Positions 53,201 through 61,267 of a stretch of DNA of 64,000 nucleotides are shown in pieces (the stretch's first letter is position 1; each line of letters begins with the position of its first letter). The DNA comes from Hemicordylus capensis (Eukaryota; Chordata; Lepidosauria; Squamata; Cordylidae), in contig NC_069657.1 in NCBI RefSeq assembly GCF_027244095.1, positions 47,242,857-47,306,856 of the forward strand, read 5' to 3'. A model generated the notes under the pieces. That model ran no database searches and was not told where the DNA came from. It saw only the letters and a program-made list of their open reading frames with translations. The translations under genes were made by a program, and so were the position numbers.

Positions 53201-53858
53201 AGCATCCTGGTCTTCCATAATACCTCATCAGTGCCACAGGCTGATAGCATCCATGCCACGCCGCATTGAGGCAGTAATTGCTGCAAAAGGGGCCCAAACC
53301 AAGTACTGAATACATATGCATGCTTATACTTTTCAGAGGTCCGATATTGTTCTATTCTTCAATCCTTGTCTTCTTGGTTCCATGTAATATTCTAATTTTC
53401 TGGGATTGTGGATTTGGGGTTTTCATGAGCTGTACGCCATGATCATCACAATTATAACAAATTAAGGCTTGACTTATCTCGCTTTGCATGTAATGCATCT
53501 GTCTCATCTATCAGTTTCACCTTTTAATTTGCATTACTGAAATTAATGGACTTTTGCACGATATTCTAATTTTCCGAGTTTCACCTGTATGAAGTAGGCA
53601 GTTGTTGGGGCAGGGGAGTTATCCTGGGCTGTCAGGAGGTAAATAAGCCACATCTTGCCTTGAAGTTCCTGCCTTTTGAATGCTGACTCTGCTTTCTCCC
53701 TTTGTTTTCAGGCTGTGGGAGAATCCTTGCTGTATATGCTGGAAAAATGTCACGGTCCTGCCTTCAGCATGAATGTGCGTGAGGCCTGGACCAAGCTGTA
53801 TGGTGCTGTGGTGAAAGCCATGAGCTGTGGCTGGGATGTTCCCAGAAAGGTGGAATAG
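35128..53858 (+). CDS. NGB: Neuroglobin, four-exon gene (join 35128-35231, 46212-46323, 49856-49975, 53712-53858)
   Basis: Neuroglobin is a hexacoordinate globin of nerve and retinal cells that binds O2, NO and CO and is linked to neuroprotection. The spliced reading frame is 483 nt, giving 160 residues and a stop; the human protein has 151. Seen directly: the helix A region LIRESW at 13-18, the core SPLEHG at 24-29, FQYNC at 47-51, distal heme histidine H69 (human H64), proximal histidine H101 (human H96), and cysteines C51, C60 and C125 matching human C46, C55 and C120. C89 and C151 are extra cysteines. Intron phases are 2, 0 and 0, and the second lies after helix-E residue K72, which fits the known B12-2/E11-0/G7-0 neuroglobin pattern. 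All donors are GT and all acceptors AG. The start ATG has A at -3 and G at +4. About five residues are added at the N end and four at the C end relative to human. I see no frame damage, so the gene looks intact. Confidence 0.97.
36023..36230 (+). mobile_element. tRNA-Ala SINE (no 5S half)
   Basis: AAGCTGAGCGGTAGATCATC, CCATGCAGAAGGTCCCAGG and the B-box GTTCAATCCCTGAC, then the body and the tail TTAGATAGACTAAGGGTCTG. In NGB intron 1. Confidence 0.8.
36445..36696 (+). mobile_element. Sauria SINE
   Basis: Full copy, GCCACCTAATGGCACAGCAG to AGTCGACACCTACTCAACAG. Flanks AAGTTGCTGCAA and AAGTTACTGCAA (36433-36444, 36697-36708) match at 11 of 12. Confidence 0.92.
36842..36915. repeat. Short palindromic repeat, second copy
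   Basis: GCTGCAGTCCTAGGCACACTTCCTTGGGAGTAAGCCCC...ACTTACTTCTGAGC is the same family as at 34195. Confidence 0.65.
37453..37570 (-). mobile_element. tRNA-derived SINE 3' fragment
   Basis: Reverse of the tail seen at 20578: TTTATATCCCACTCTTCCTCCGG and CACAACAACCCTGCGAGGTA. Confidence 0.6.
37857..37994. mobile_element. Palindromic hAT-type MITE
   Basis: GGGGCTGCTCAACTCCGGCC to GTTGAGCAGGCCTG, palindromic around GGCTATTGGCCACTG. Perfect 8-bp duplication CATTAAAT at 37849-37856 and 37995-38002. Confidence 0.9.
37995..38050. repeat. (AAAT)n and (CA)n microsatellites
   Basis: An ATAA run is followed directly by about 13 CA dinucleotides, then (TC)n at 38059-38070. Confidence 0.9.
38070..38515 (+). 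mobile_element. L2-like LINE 3' end split by a SINE
   Basis: GCTAACTGGGCAAAGAGGCA...GGATTGTGAGCCCCTTTGGG resumes after the SINE with TCTGCTATGTAAACCACTTTGAG and GGTATATAAGTAGTAATAATG. Confidence 0.7.
38257..38418 (+). mobile_element. tRNA-Ala SINE
   Basis: TAGGTTAGTGGTAGAGCAGC, TTTGCATGCAGAAAATCC, TAATCCCTGGCATCTCCAGG and the body, with a shortened tail (GATCTATGGTCTGAATCAGA). Inserted in the L2-like element. Confidence 0.75.
39128..39290 (+). mobile_element. 5'-truncated Sauria SINE
   Basis: It lacks the tRNA head and starts at CCCATATTGGGCAGCAG. It ends GTTGACACCGGCTCAATGGC. Perfect 11-bp duplication TTACTGATAAA at 39117-39127 and 39291-39301, so it was truncated at insertion. Confidence 0.92.
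39517..40219. mobile_element. hAT-type element, TAGGGATGTGC family
   Basis: It starts TAGAGATGTGCTCAAAACCAG and ends with an inverse containing GAGCTCGAGCTTTTGAGCC. Flanks GTGGCTGT and GTGGTTAT match at 6 of 8. An inner inverted repeat (GATTCTCAGTTGT with ACAACTGAGAATC, about 39838 and 39892) makes a second hairpin. Confidence 0.65.
40564..40765. mobile_element. TA-flanked MITE (CCATATTTACC family)
   Basis: The ends CCATATTTACCTGAAT and ATTCAGGTAAATACGG are inverted and flanked by TA. Same family as 8376-8800. Confidence 0.75.
40846..41040 (+). mobile_element. Sauria SINE, 5' part lost
   Basis: The B-box CCGGTTTGAATCCCC, the body GCAGCAGCAATATAGGAAGA and the tail CAGGAGTCGAAACCGACTTG are present; a short stretch after CTGGTA is missing. 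Confidence 0.85.
41041..41300 (-). mobile_element. Old CR1 3' end
   Basis: AATATAAGAGGAGCCCTATTGGAT...CATGGATTTGTCTATCCTGCTTTTAAAGCC is a diverged minus-strand CR1 tail. Confidence 0.65.
41319..41456. mobile_element. Palindromic hAT-type MITE
   Basis: GCAACCTTGTCTCTCCAGCT pairs with CTGGAGAGACAAGGTTGCAT. The centre is CCAGCCACTGTGGCTGG. Confidence 0.8.
41861..42156 (-). mobile_element. Composite 5S-like / tRNA-Ala-like SINE, full length
   Basis: Minus strand from GAGAGCTGGTCTTGTGGCAG through TTAGCTAAGCAGGGTCTGCT and GAATGGGAGACTAGAAG to the tail ending CTTCCTATGTAAC. It is a complete reference copy; the tRNA half has the same deletion as the copy at 14302. Confidence 0.88.
42200..42335. mobile_element. 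Palindromic hAT-type MITE
   Basis: The left part CAGTCAACCTGAGGCTGTCT is inverted as AGACAGCCTCAGGTTGGCCA. No target duplication is readable. Confidence 0.75.
42704..43222. mobile_element. hAT-type element (CAGGGCCGGATTAA)
   Basis: The ends CAGGGCCGGATTAAGCT and ACGTTAATCCGCCTCTG are imperfect inverses. Perfect 8-bp duplication CTTGGCAT at 42696-42703 and 43223-43230. No transposase seen. A minus-strand L2-like fragment (about 42885-43035) sits inside. Confidence 0.9.
42885..43035 (-). mobile_element. L2-like LINE 3' fragment inside the hAT element
   Basis: TTTATATACCGTTTTTCGATC, CTCAAAGTGGTTTACATAGA and GGGCTCACACTCTAAAAAG match the reverse of the 48.9-kb copy. Confidence 0.65.
43250..43630. 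other. No gene seen (NGB intron 1)
   Basis: GC-moderate unique-looking sequence. Open frames on both strands carry no recognisable motif. Confidence 0.4.
43630..45024 (+). mobile_element. Probable solo LTR-like fossil
   Basis: The stretch has the order expected of an LTR: a long upstream region, a TATATAA box at about 44676, then about 240 bp on an AATAAA signal (about 44921), then a T/C-rich stretch. No internal gag-pol sequence was found beside it. The exact ends and target duplication are not resolved; the far end may continue after the 45025-45413 insertion. The family (ERV or Ty3/Gypsy) is not determined. It looks old and isolated. Confidence 0.35.
45025..45413 (+). mobile_element. hAT-type MITE, CAGGGGCGTAACTATAAT family
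   Basis: Same ends as at 4421. Perfect 8-bp duplication TAGCTAAC at 45017-45024 and 45414-45421. Confidence 0.92.
45545..45726 (+). mobile_element. CR1 LINE 3' tail
   Basis: CAAGGACAGGATGCCGTTAA to GGATTAGTTTGGCCTTGGCC and GGGCTCTTTTTAAATCCTTATG. Moderately diverged. Confidence 0.75.
46212..46323 (+). CDS. NGB: NGB coding exon 2 (residues 35-72)
   Basis: The acceptor is TTTCAG at 46206-46211 and the donor is GTGAGA at 46324. The exon encodes the C-D-E region, including FQYNC, the second cysteine of the CD/D pair (C60) and the distal heme histidine H69 in EHIKK. Its first base completes the Arg-35 codon split by intron 1. The exon ends on a whole codon (phase 0), at the central E-helix intron position that distinguishes neuroglobin from hemoglobin and myoglobin. 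Confidence 0.96.
46392..46602 (+). mobile_element. tRNA-derived SINE
   Basis: GGCATGGTGTTAAGAGTGCTGG, the B-box GATTCAAATCCCTGC and GATGACCTTGGGTTAGTC, ending near GGGGATACAAATGCAATC. It starts about 70 bp after NGB exon 2. Confidence 0.7.
47095..47310 (-). mobile_element. Old CR1 3' end
   Basis: AGTAGCCTTGCTGGGTTAGACC...GGAGGTTCCATTTTTAGCTATCATGG corresponds to the CR1 tail on the minus strand, as at 19695. Confidence 0.55.
47312..47470 (+). mobile_element. L2-like LINE 3' end
   Basis: TAGATTGTGAGCCCTTTTGGGAC, CTATGTAAACTGTAAGTCACTTTG and an AATAATAAT tail that continues as an AT-rich low-complexity run. Confidence 0.7.
47887..48080. mobile_element. hAT-type MITE (CAGTGGCGGAGGGAGG)
   Basis: Perfect 8-bp duplication CAAGGAAG at 47879-47886 and 48081-48088. 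It contains an inner inverted repeat CATCTGATGTCAGATG. Related to 32482-32893. Confidence 0.88.
48191..48327. mobile_element. Palindromic hAT-type MITE
   Basis: CAGGCTTCCCCAACCTGCGG pairs with TGCAGGTTGGGGAAGCCTG. Perfect 8-bp duplication CCATAAAG at 48183-48190 and 48328-48335. Confidence 0.93.
48880..49130 (+). mobile_element. L2-like LINE 3' end
   Basis: TGCTAACTGGGCAAAGAGGT, GGGAGAGTAACTGGCCCTAT, GTGAGCCCTTTGGGGACAGG and GTGGTATATAAATATTTGTTG. Confidence 0.75.
49207..49295. repeat. Short palindromic repeat, third copy
   Basis: GACTGCAACCCTGAGTATGC...GGGACTTGCTTCCAAGTAAAC, same family as 34195 and 36842. Confidence 0.65.
49856..49975 (+). CDS. NGB: NGB coding exon 3 (residues 73-112)
   Basis: The acceptor ends TAG at 49853-49855 and the donor is GTAAAG at 49976. 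The 120-nt exon encodes [15 protein letters not shown], then the F helix with proximal histidine H101 in GKKHQAVG, and ends at SFS. It is phase 0 on both sides. H88-C89 replaces the human Ser-Ser, adding a cysteine on the protein surface between helices E and F (position inferred from the human structure). Confidence 0.96.
49976..51776. other. NGB intron 3, unassigned part
   Basis: No recognised gene. A run of G lies at 50499-50509. The 51012-51431 minus-strand open frame has no recognisable motif. Confidence 0.4.
51777..52324. mobile_element. Large palindromic hAT-type element, TAGGGATGTGC family
   Basis: The outer arms (about 51777-51905 and 52200-52324) are inverted, sharing CAGTGTCCGAATC, CACAATCCCTTTA and GAGGAGAGCAGGTCCATCCC. 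TATTTGTGTGGTCAACCACA is tandemly doubled near the centre. Flanks CCTGGCTC and CCGGGCTC match at 7 of 8. Its symmetry explains the long open frames on both strands. Confidence 0.8.
52808..53587 (+). mobile_element. Tc1/mariner-type element with about 260-bp inverted repeats, copy 2
   Basis: TA-flanked at 52806-52807 and 53588-53589. The arms are about 260 bp (to about 53069 and from about 53326). On the plus strand the middle encodes the transposase end ([40 protein letters not shown]). It is the same family as 23979-24757 in opposite orientation, and ends 124 bp before NGB exon 4. Confidence 0.92.
53712..53858 (+). CDS. NGB: NGB coding exon 4 and stop (residues 113-160)
   Basis: The acceptor is TTTTCAG ending at 53711, behind a T-rich tract. 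The exon encodes helices G and [27 protein letters not shown] and the end GWDVPRKVE, then TAG at 53856-53858. The G-helix cysteine C125 matches human C120. The tail after GWD is six residues (VPRKVE) where human has two, and C151 replaces the human arginine before GWD. A long-inverted-repeat Tc1-type element ends only 124 bp upstream of this exon. Confidence 0.96.
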   Translation, partial: AVGESLLYMLEKCHGPAFSMNVREAWTKLYGAVVKAMSCGWDVPRKVE

Positions 53859-54492
53859 AGTTGGACCAGGATGCTTTGGCTCTAGCTGTCCTTAATTGGG
53901 AACAGCTCTAAAGAAAGAGGGCAAACTCACCTTTCCAGCTCCGTGTATTTCAGAGTAATCTCTTGATTGCACTCTCTCCCTGTCTCTCCTTTACTTTCAC
54001 ATTCCCCATCTCTCTTGTGATGATGTGATGATGCTCCCAGATTTCAATGTCGCAGTTCCACATGTCTGTCTGCAGAGGGCAGAGGAGAGTCAGGCTGGAA
54101 CTGTAACTGGCGAAGATGTCGACTGGCGGAGATGTCTACTGCAGCAGCTTCCCTTCCAAAAAGCCTGGTCTGGCTCTTTATTCCCCACCTCCAATCGAAA
54201 GAGAGTATTTATAAAGATATGTCAGCACAGAAAGATTATTGTACCAGCCATTCCCTTAGGATACAGAGCCTGAGATTGTTTTCAGTGAAGTTAATCAACA
54301 GTGTGGGTATTTCCTTGGGATTATCCAAGCAGAGTAGCTTATCAGAAAGTGGGTTAATTCTATTGTAAGGCTCCTCTTAGTGCATCTGAGCTGCTGGTAA
54401 CTGGCTGGAGTGCTTGGCCGCAAGTCAGGCCCTCAGAGTCAGTGCAGCAGCTGTTCCTTTTGCGTGAAAATAAAATCTTGTATTGGAATTAG
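53859..54492 (+). other. NGB: NGB 3' untranslated region
   Basis: This is unique-looking sequence between the stop codon and the first strong poly(A) signal about 610 bp downstream. I see no repeat in it. The end is inferred from the AATAAA at 54469 plus a usual 10-25 bp spacing. Confidence 0.65.
54469..54474 (+). promoter_or_regulatory. Poly(A) signal AATAAA for NGB
   Basis: A canonical hexamer is followed by a TTG/T-rich stretch (TCTTGTATTGG). It is the first AATAAA downstream of the NGB stop codon. Confidence 0.65.
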
Positions 54493-55815
54493 TAACAGAT
54501 GCAATTTTGTCCTGAGAAAAGCTTTCAAAATCTATCCCGGCTTCTGGCTAGGGAGAAGGTCTCTGGCATAAAATCGGTTTCCAGACAATTGGAGGGATGT
54601 ATATATGTTGCCATTCTTCCTTTTCCTTTGAAGGCATTTTTGTACAATCTTCAGGTGCTGTCCAGATAGAATCCTCTTAGCTTTTTGTCTGAGTTTTAAA
54701 GTAACTTTCTAGCCCTCGTTGTTGTAGGGACCATCTTGAAAATAGGAAACTTATTCAGTGCTTTAATTTGGGTGTCATGAATATACATTTAACGTAATAT
54801 CTCCCTTTTGGCTGCTTTCACTCCAGGGCAGATAACCCATAAGAAAAATCTGGGCAGGCTTAGGGTAGGATCTAGTTCTGTGCGTGTGCTTTAGCTTGTC
54901 AGGGACAACCATCCACAGTGACTGAATGACAGGGTTTTTGTGGTCCCTCGCCCAACCCGCTAGCACCAAAGTCCCACAGCTACCACAGTTAGAGCTAGTG
55001 ACAAACTATTTCCTGGGCCACTCACAAGAGAGCTGTGATTTGCATATCATTAAGACTGATTGTCAGGCTTACCAGATGGCATCTGTTAATTGATATTGTC
55101 TGTGCGAATCTACATAGTTTTGGGACTCGGTATGAGTGATGCTCAGCCAGTGGAAGCAATTGCCAACCCCATAGTATGTATTTCCTTCATGTGTGAGGAC
55201 GATGTGCTTTTGTGTGTGAAAACAGAGGTCTTTCCATGGGTTGATTTAGTGTGGCATTAAAGTATTTTTTGTGGGAAATCTGCCTCTTTTTGCCTCTTTG
55301 GGAAATACTGTTGCTGAGCAGCCCATGAGTCCATTTTGCTCCCAAACAGCCTAGGAACAGCTTCTTTAAAATGTGTTGAACATTCCACAAAAAGTGCAAT
55401 GCACACCAGCTTTGATGTGGTCCCTACAGTTTTAATGCAGACTGGATTAATGATGCATTTATTTATTTATTTTTGAGAAAGTTGCAAATCAAGCTTGAGC
55501 ATTTTACTATTTGTAGCATGTATAGTCATAGAGAAAATTTACAGTCAATCTGGTTGCCACTTGGCTTTCTAGATCTGGAAGAGATGTCAAAGCATAATGT
55601 CCTTGACATCTGCCCTTCATGGAAATGCAGGTACTTTTAATGTTCTTCTTTAGGTGTTTAAGCCAGAGTCTTCTCATCAGGACACAAAATTGAGCATACG
55701 CAAAAGAAACCAGTAGCCTGGTGGGCCAGATCTCAGTATTTTGAGCTGTATTGGATGTGATATTTGTGGCACATCAGTAGATCCATAAGACTTCACTCAC
55801 TAACCATGCATTATA
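54493..55815. other. No gene seen downstream of NGB
   Basis: 1.3 kb of AT-rich, apparently unique sequence. No conserved coding blocks were recognised on either strand. Confidence 0.4.
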
Positions 55816-55819
55816 CGTA

Positions 55820-56200
55820 TAGTTAGAAAAGTGGACAGAAAGAAGTTTCTCTCTCTTTCTTACAACACTAGAACCAAGGGCCAATCAGTGAAACTGACTG
55901 GAAAGAGATTTAGAATAAGAGATTTAGATAAAGGCAATGCTTCTTCACACAGCACATAATCTATTAATTTCCTGCTGTAAGATGTGATGAAGGCCAGTAG
56001 AGAATTAGACAAATTCAAGGAGGTCAAGTCCTTCGGTGGCTACTAGTTATGATGGCTACATACCGCCTTTGAAGTTGGAGGTAACATGCCTGTGGATGCT
56101 GGTTGCCGAGGAGCAACAGCAAGGGAAGAGTATCCCTTCATCTTCTGTTGGTGGCCACTGTGGGAAACAGGATACTGGACTAGATGGACCCAGGCTTTTG
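55820..56200 (+). mobile_element. Old CR1 3' end
   Basis: AACACTAGAACCAAGGGCCA, CTTCTTCACACAGCACATAA, CTACTAGTTATGATGGCTAC and GGATACTGGACTAGATGGACC follow the CR1 order with many changes. Confidence 0.7.
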
Positions 56201-56715
56201 GCACACATACTAACCTTCTCTTTCCTCCTCCTTTTCTAACATCTTCCTCACACAAATATATTGTAATAGCCTCCTATCTTTTTTCATACCTCCTACTCCC
56301 TGAACACATCGTTCTGCGGTCAGGGTAAGATTCTGTAGACTGAGGGAGAACAAAGTTGGCTACTAGGAGAAGGTATGTAAGCAGTCAGGCCCAATGAAAA
56401 GTCTCAGATGCCACATCTAGTTCATGAGCCAACATGAGAGCTACACTGAAGCAGCTGATTAGAAAAAAAAGAAATGTGATGTGAGATCTTTAGTGACCAG
56501 ACATGATTAGGTCCTTGGTCATCAGAAATGCCTGTTCTTTGGCCAACATGGACCAACTGTTGGGTGTATTGAACTAGTGCTGATGGCGAAAAGAGAACTT
56601 GCCTCTTAATCCTCACCACAGTATTTTGCAGGGCTTGGAATCTTCCTTGTATCTACTGACTGTCTATGTCCTACAACATTATGCATGTGTAAGAGCAACC
56701 CAGTGGCTTAGCATT

Positions 56716-57042
56716 GGGGAGGAGAGCTGGTCTTGGTGCAGTGAGCCTGAATTGTCTCCTCTGCTAAGCAGGGTCTGTCTTAGTTTACACTTGGATGGGT
56801 GTTTACATGTAAGGGCTGGAAGATATTCCCCTTAGGGGTTGGGGCCATAGCTCAGTGGAAGAGCATCTGCATGCTTGCATGCAGAAGGTCCCAGGTTCAC
56901 TCCCTGGCATCTCCAGGTAGTACTGGGAAAGACTCTTGACAGATCTTGGGGAGCCACTGCCAGTCAGTGTAGGCAGTGTTTTAGTAGTGTGTTTTAATTG
57001 TAAACTGCCCTGAGCCATTTTGGAAGGGTGGTATACAAATCA

Positions 57043-57073
<31 letters not shown>

Positions 57074-57142
57074 TAAATAAAACAAAACTGAGCTAGATGG
57101 ACCAATGTTCTGACTCCGTATAAGGCAGCTTTCTAAGGTTCC
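56716..57142 (+). mobile_element. Composite 5S-like / tRNA-Ala-like SINE split by an L2-like tail
   Basis: GGAGGAGAGCTGGTCTTGGT, CTGCTAAGCAGGGTCTGTCT and ACTTGGATGGGTG (5S-like). CATAGCTCAGTGGAAGAGCA and AGGTTCACTCCCTGGC follow (tRNA-Ala-like). After the insertion at about 56973-57085, GAGCTAGATGGACCAATGTTC completes the tail. It best keeps both pol III promoter regions. Confidence 0.88.
56973..57085 (+). mobile_element. L2-like LINE 3' tail inside the SINE
   Basis: AATTGTAAACTGCCCTGAGC, TGGAAGGGTGGTATACAAATC and a (AATC)n/AAATAAAT tail. Confidence 0.75.
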
Positions 57143-59605
57143 TAACTATTGTGATTGAGGCCCAGTTCTCTCAAACAGCAGATGAAGAAGTATACAGATA
57201 CACAACCTTTTTCTGGATTGTGTAATCTTAGAGCACAGATGAGGGCTGATGTGACTGAATGCTCCTCTATACCAAAAAATAAAAATAAAAAATGCTGCCT
57301 CTATACCAAAAAAAGAAAAAAACACACAACTAAATGTTAAGGAGACAAGCTTTAGCCTGGCTTTCTCTCTGACATCTAAACCGTTCATCATAGCTCTTTA
57401 GCTTCTTTTTTGGGGAGGGGTCCAATTTTGTTGTTCTAAAAGAAATGATTAAAAACTGCTTTTGGTGTGTGTTGTAGTCATATAGGGATGCTTTGAGTGT
57501 TCTGTCTCTCCTACAATGTAAAATGTGTTGTGTTTCACTCATTAGGAAAGAGGCAATGTGAGAAAAGCCTCATGCCGACATTTCTGATAGAGAAGTCCTG
57601 TACTAGGCATGGCTCATAGAATTGGATCCAGCTGTTCATTGGTCCATACGGGGTGCTGTAGCTTCCTGCCATCACAGAGGAGGGGGAAAAACTGGGTGCC
57701 CATTCATCTTCTCAGAAGAGAAAAATCCACCAAGTTTAATGACTCCTGTCACAGCAGCACTGGAATAAGAAAAGCGATACCTGATGAAATTGTGCTTTCA
57801 TTGCAACTCTTCAGGATACAGGAGTGCTGTCAGGCCCTCGACCCTCTCCAGGGATGCTTCCTGTATTTCCTGTGTAGTGTTGTATTTCCACACCCATGGG
57901 AAGCTGCTGCATGGATCGTTAGCTCAAAACTGGGGCCAGGATCTTTAGAAAGGTTTATGTCTATCCAGAGGCAGCTAACATAATAAAGTGAAGTTGTGAC
58001 TCAAGCTAAGCCCCAAGAGGGATTGTGCTGTCACCTTTTAGCTTTTAGGAAGAAATGAAGCAAAACCCATAATTCTTTTAAATTGCTCACCTCCAGAAAT
58101 ATGGAGAATTGTGAATGTCTACATTCAGTTTTTGGGTCAATATCATGGACTGGATTTGCCAAATCTAGTGGATGGAAGCCCAAGTATAAAAGCTGTTTAA
58201 TCAGCCCTTTATTTGCAACATAGAAAGAATTATGATAGAGATTTGGTTGCAGAAGCACACGTCACTACCAGTTGATTACCTTTCAAAGCTGTTCTGCAGG
58301 TGCATAGATATGGCTTGGATTTGCTGGGTGGGAGTGATTTTGGCTGCTTTGATCTGCCCCCTTGGAACACTGAACCCATTCTTCCATCACCACCCCTAAG
58401 TGAAACCTTTAGTTCAGCCTTTGCCCTAGATTACCTGGGGCTCTTGTTACCATCCCATCCTTACCCATCTATATTAAAGTAATGATCCTGGCAGAAGCAA
58501 GCTAGCTGTGTGGGAGCTCTGATTTCCATGGTAACAGAAGCAGGAGTTTGCCAAGGCAGATGGTTGTCTACAACAGCAGCAGCAGGTAGTCTTTTCTTAT
58601 TGTCAGTGTGAGGCGGACTGACATTTTGGATGAGAACAAGGTAACGGGTGTATATAATTATTACATAGAGTGATGGAGTACTTGCTAAACCAAAGGTCTG
58701 TCCTGACTGCAACCTATTTCAACCAGGGTATTCTCTCAGAACAAGAAATTGATAACTAGGTGTTCCTGGAAGTGAGAGCCTGAGCATGGGGTTTTTCATT
58801 GTACTATGCTCCTGTGTCTTACAAGTTGGTGCCAGAAGACAGGAAGTTGGGGTAGATGGACATTTGATCTGACCTGATAAGGTTGTTCTTAATTCTCTCA
58901 GCTCCTAATTCAAGGGTTTATTGACACATCTGTGAGGTGATAAACTTGGTTGTGTGGAACAGTCACCACAGACCAGCTTTTAATCAATTCTGTATCCATC
59001 AGTGGAGATAAGCTCTATGAAGTTATTTCTAGAAAGCTACGGTCTTTATTGCTTTGATGAAGGGCTGTCCGGTTTCAGACTAAAGTGGGGTGTTTAAAGC
59101 AAAACCTTCATCTATTTTGGTGCGACTAGGCATCTCTGGCTTGTAGGTGAAACTTGTGCAAAAGATCCACAGTCTAGTGGATGGAGTCCACGAGTAGCGT
59201 GTGCTTTCTTGGTAATGAAACTGCTCAAGTCTGAATAGTTGGCTGGGTGGATGGCAGAACTATTTTTGCAGTCCATTCCCCCAAATGCTATCCAGGTAGG
59301 CGCTTGGATTGTGACATGGTAGTGCTGGGATCGAGCTTTCTAGCTCCAGCTTGAGCTCACCTCTTCTTTCATTCTTCTGACATGACATGGTAGCAACCAA
59401 TGGAGCACCTTCTTTGCCTTCCATGAGCCTTTTGGGTTCCTAGGGTTATCATCATGGTAGCTACGTACCTGAGGCACATAAGAATGCCAACCAAATCATT
59501 TTGGGGAGGGGTGGGGCCAGATACCCTTTCCCTCGACAAGGAAGCTTGTCATGATAGGGTTTGAAAATCCCTACCCTAGGAAAATGACTCTTCTATGCTA
59601 TGGAT
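57143..59605. other. No gene assigned
   Basis: 2.5 kb with no recognised repeat except a CR1-tail-like scrap near 58850. A 124-codon open frame on the plus strand (57609-57983) ends near an AATAAA at 57982 but has no recognisable domain and no homolog known to me. Confidence 0.35.
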
Positions 59606-59678
59606 GTGAGTGTAGCTCAGTGGTAGAGCATCTACTTTTCATGCAGAAAGCCAAAGGTTTAATCCCTGGCATCTCCAG
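59606..59678 (+). mobile_element. tRNA-Ala SINE head
   Basis: GTGAGTGTAGCTCAGTGGTAG, TTTCATGCAGAAAGCC and TTAATCCCTGGCATCTCCAG, then cut by the hAT-type element that starts at 59679. Confidence 0.7.
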
Positions 59679-60110
59679 TAGGGATGTGTGAAGAGGTTCG
59701 ATGTCGAACAGGTTCGACATCAAACCTGTTCAGTTTGATGGACCGATCCCCTCTGGCCCTTTGGGGAGATTTGAGAGTTTTAAAAATATTTTACTTAAAA
59801 AATTAAATGTTACTGTCACTCTGGGGAATTAAACGTGTGGCTTTACTTACTTACTCCGGGGGCTTAGATTCGGGTGCAGGAGGGTGTGTGGTTTCCAGAA
59901 GTTCCCCCTCCCCCCACCGGCCTCAATTTATGTACAAATCATCCGGTTTGGGTGGTCTTCAGCCTGTTCCAAGCCTGCCCTCCATTGCAGCGGTCATTTT
60001 GGAGGCATGCCCGTGCAATTCTTTGATGGACTCCTAGCACCTCAAATAACTATATTTCCCAGCATTCTTTGAGTTGTGGGTCATGGCAATTACAGGCTTG
60101 GAACAGATCT
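59679..60110. mobile_element. hAT-type element, TAGGGATGTG family, right end unclear
   Basis: It starts TAGGGATGTGTGAAGAGG, with a nearby inverted pair GATGTCGAACAGGTTCGACATC. The right boundary is a guess. Confidence 0.45.
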
Positions 60111-61267
60111 GCATTTGTAAAACAGATATGACCAAATTACTCTAAACATTATTTATTAAGTGTCAGTTACCAACTTATTCTAAGTTCTTTCTGCTTGATT
60201 ATTTATATAGCACCTGCATAGATTATTCTTTCCCAGTTCATAATATACAGAAAGAGAGAGGTGTTTCCCCCCTTTAAAAAAATATCACCATTTAATTTTT
60301 CAACTTGGTACAGAACATGCTTAAGCAGGATTTAAGCTCAATGAGGTCCATAGAACCAAATGCATTTAAATCAAAATATTCTGGTTTAACCGGTTTTTTT
60401 AAAAAAATATTTTTTGCCTCTTCACTTGTGTCTAGCGAGACTGAGCGGGACTAAATGTATTGGCAAATCTGCCCTACCAACCCTGCATATCCACAAAAGG
60501 ATTGGTCAGCAGCATAGAGGGTGATTGCTTAACGCCTCCCTCTCAAAGCAATTCCCCCCTGCAATGCTGCTCCAGAGCCATTCCCCACCCCCACCCCACT
60601 GCAAACCTTTCTTCCTTTTTTGCAGGGGGAGGGGGAAATAAATTTGAAATTACCTGGGGGGAACCAGGAAAGAATCAACAGCTACTAGAAGGGTTAGGCA
60701 CCCCTTTCTGCTTAGCGATTTGCCTCTCCTAGTGTTAAGAGGAAAACATGGAGTTAGGATCCTACATTTCCTTCATAATGTGCCTCCGGTTCTGCCCTTC
60801 TGAGCCCTTAGGCAGAACAGTTTAGGAGAGCTTCGCTCTGGGGCAATGAGCAGCCATAGGCTACATATGCAAGCCAGACAGGGAGGGAGGGACTGTCGTA
60901 GGACAAAGGTTTAAGGCCCTCTTCCCCTTGTGCTGTGGTTCTAACCTGGACCAGCTTTCCTCCCGCAGCTGCTATTTACGGTGTAAAAAATAAGTCTGTC
61001 AGTCCTAGTAATGGCCTTCATGTAAGATGCAGTTCAGCTATGAGGCCTGTTTCATTAAATAAATTAAGAAATATTTCTACAGTGGGAGTCTTTGAGTCTT
61101 TGGCACATGCTTGAGAGCTGAGTGCTCTCTTCTTGGCAAAGTTTGGAGAAGGGATTGAAGTGCAGTGGCACACCAGAAAAGAAAAGAGGGGGGCACAAAG
61201 GGGAAGAGTGTATTTCTGGACAAGCAAGCTGTCTCCCACATGTTAATTTCTGAAACAGAAATGGGGG
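60111..61267. other. No gene seen
   Basis: AT-rich 60.1-60.45 kb, then C-rich stretches. Short open frames only. Confidence 0.4.

Noticed and set aside
56760-56815. 5S rRNA gene
   Set aside because: Only the internal-promoter half resembles 5S, and it is fused to a tRNA-like part; it is a SINE head.
56840-56915. tRNA-Ala gene
   Set aside because: The tRNA-like text has lost normal stem pairing and is the middle of a SINE with body and tail. The same applies at 34005, 36040, 42545 and 59615.
57609-57983. 124-codon plus-strand frame ending near AATAAA
   Set aside because: No domain and no splice context; poly(A)-like hexamers are common in AT-rich DNA.
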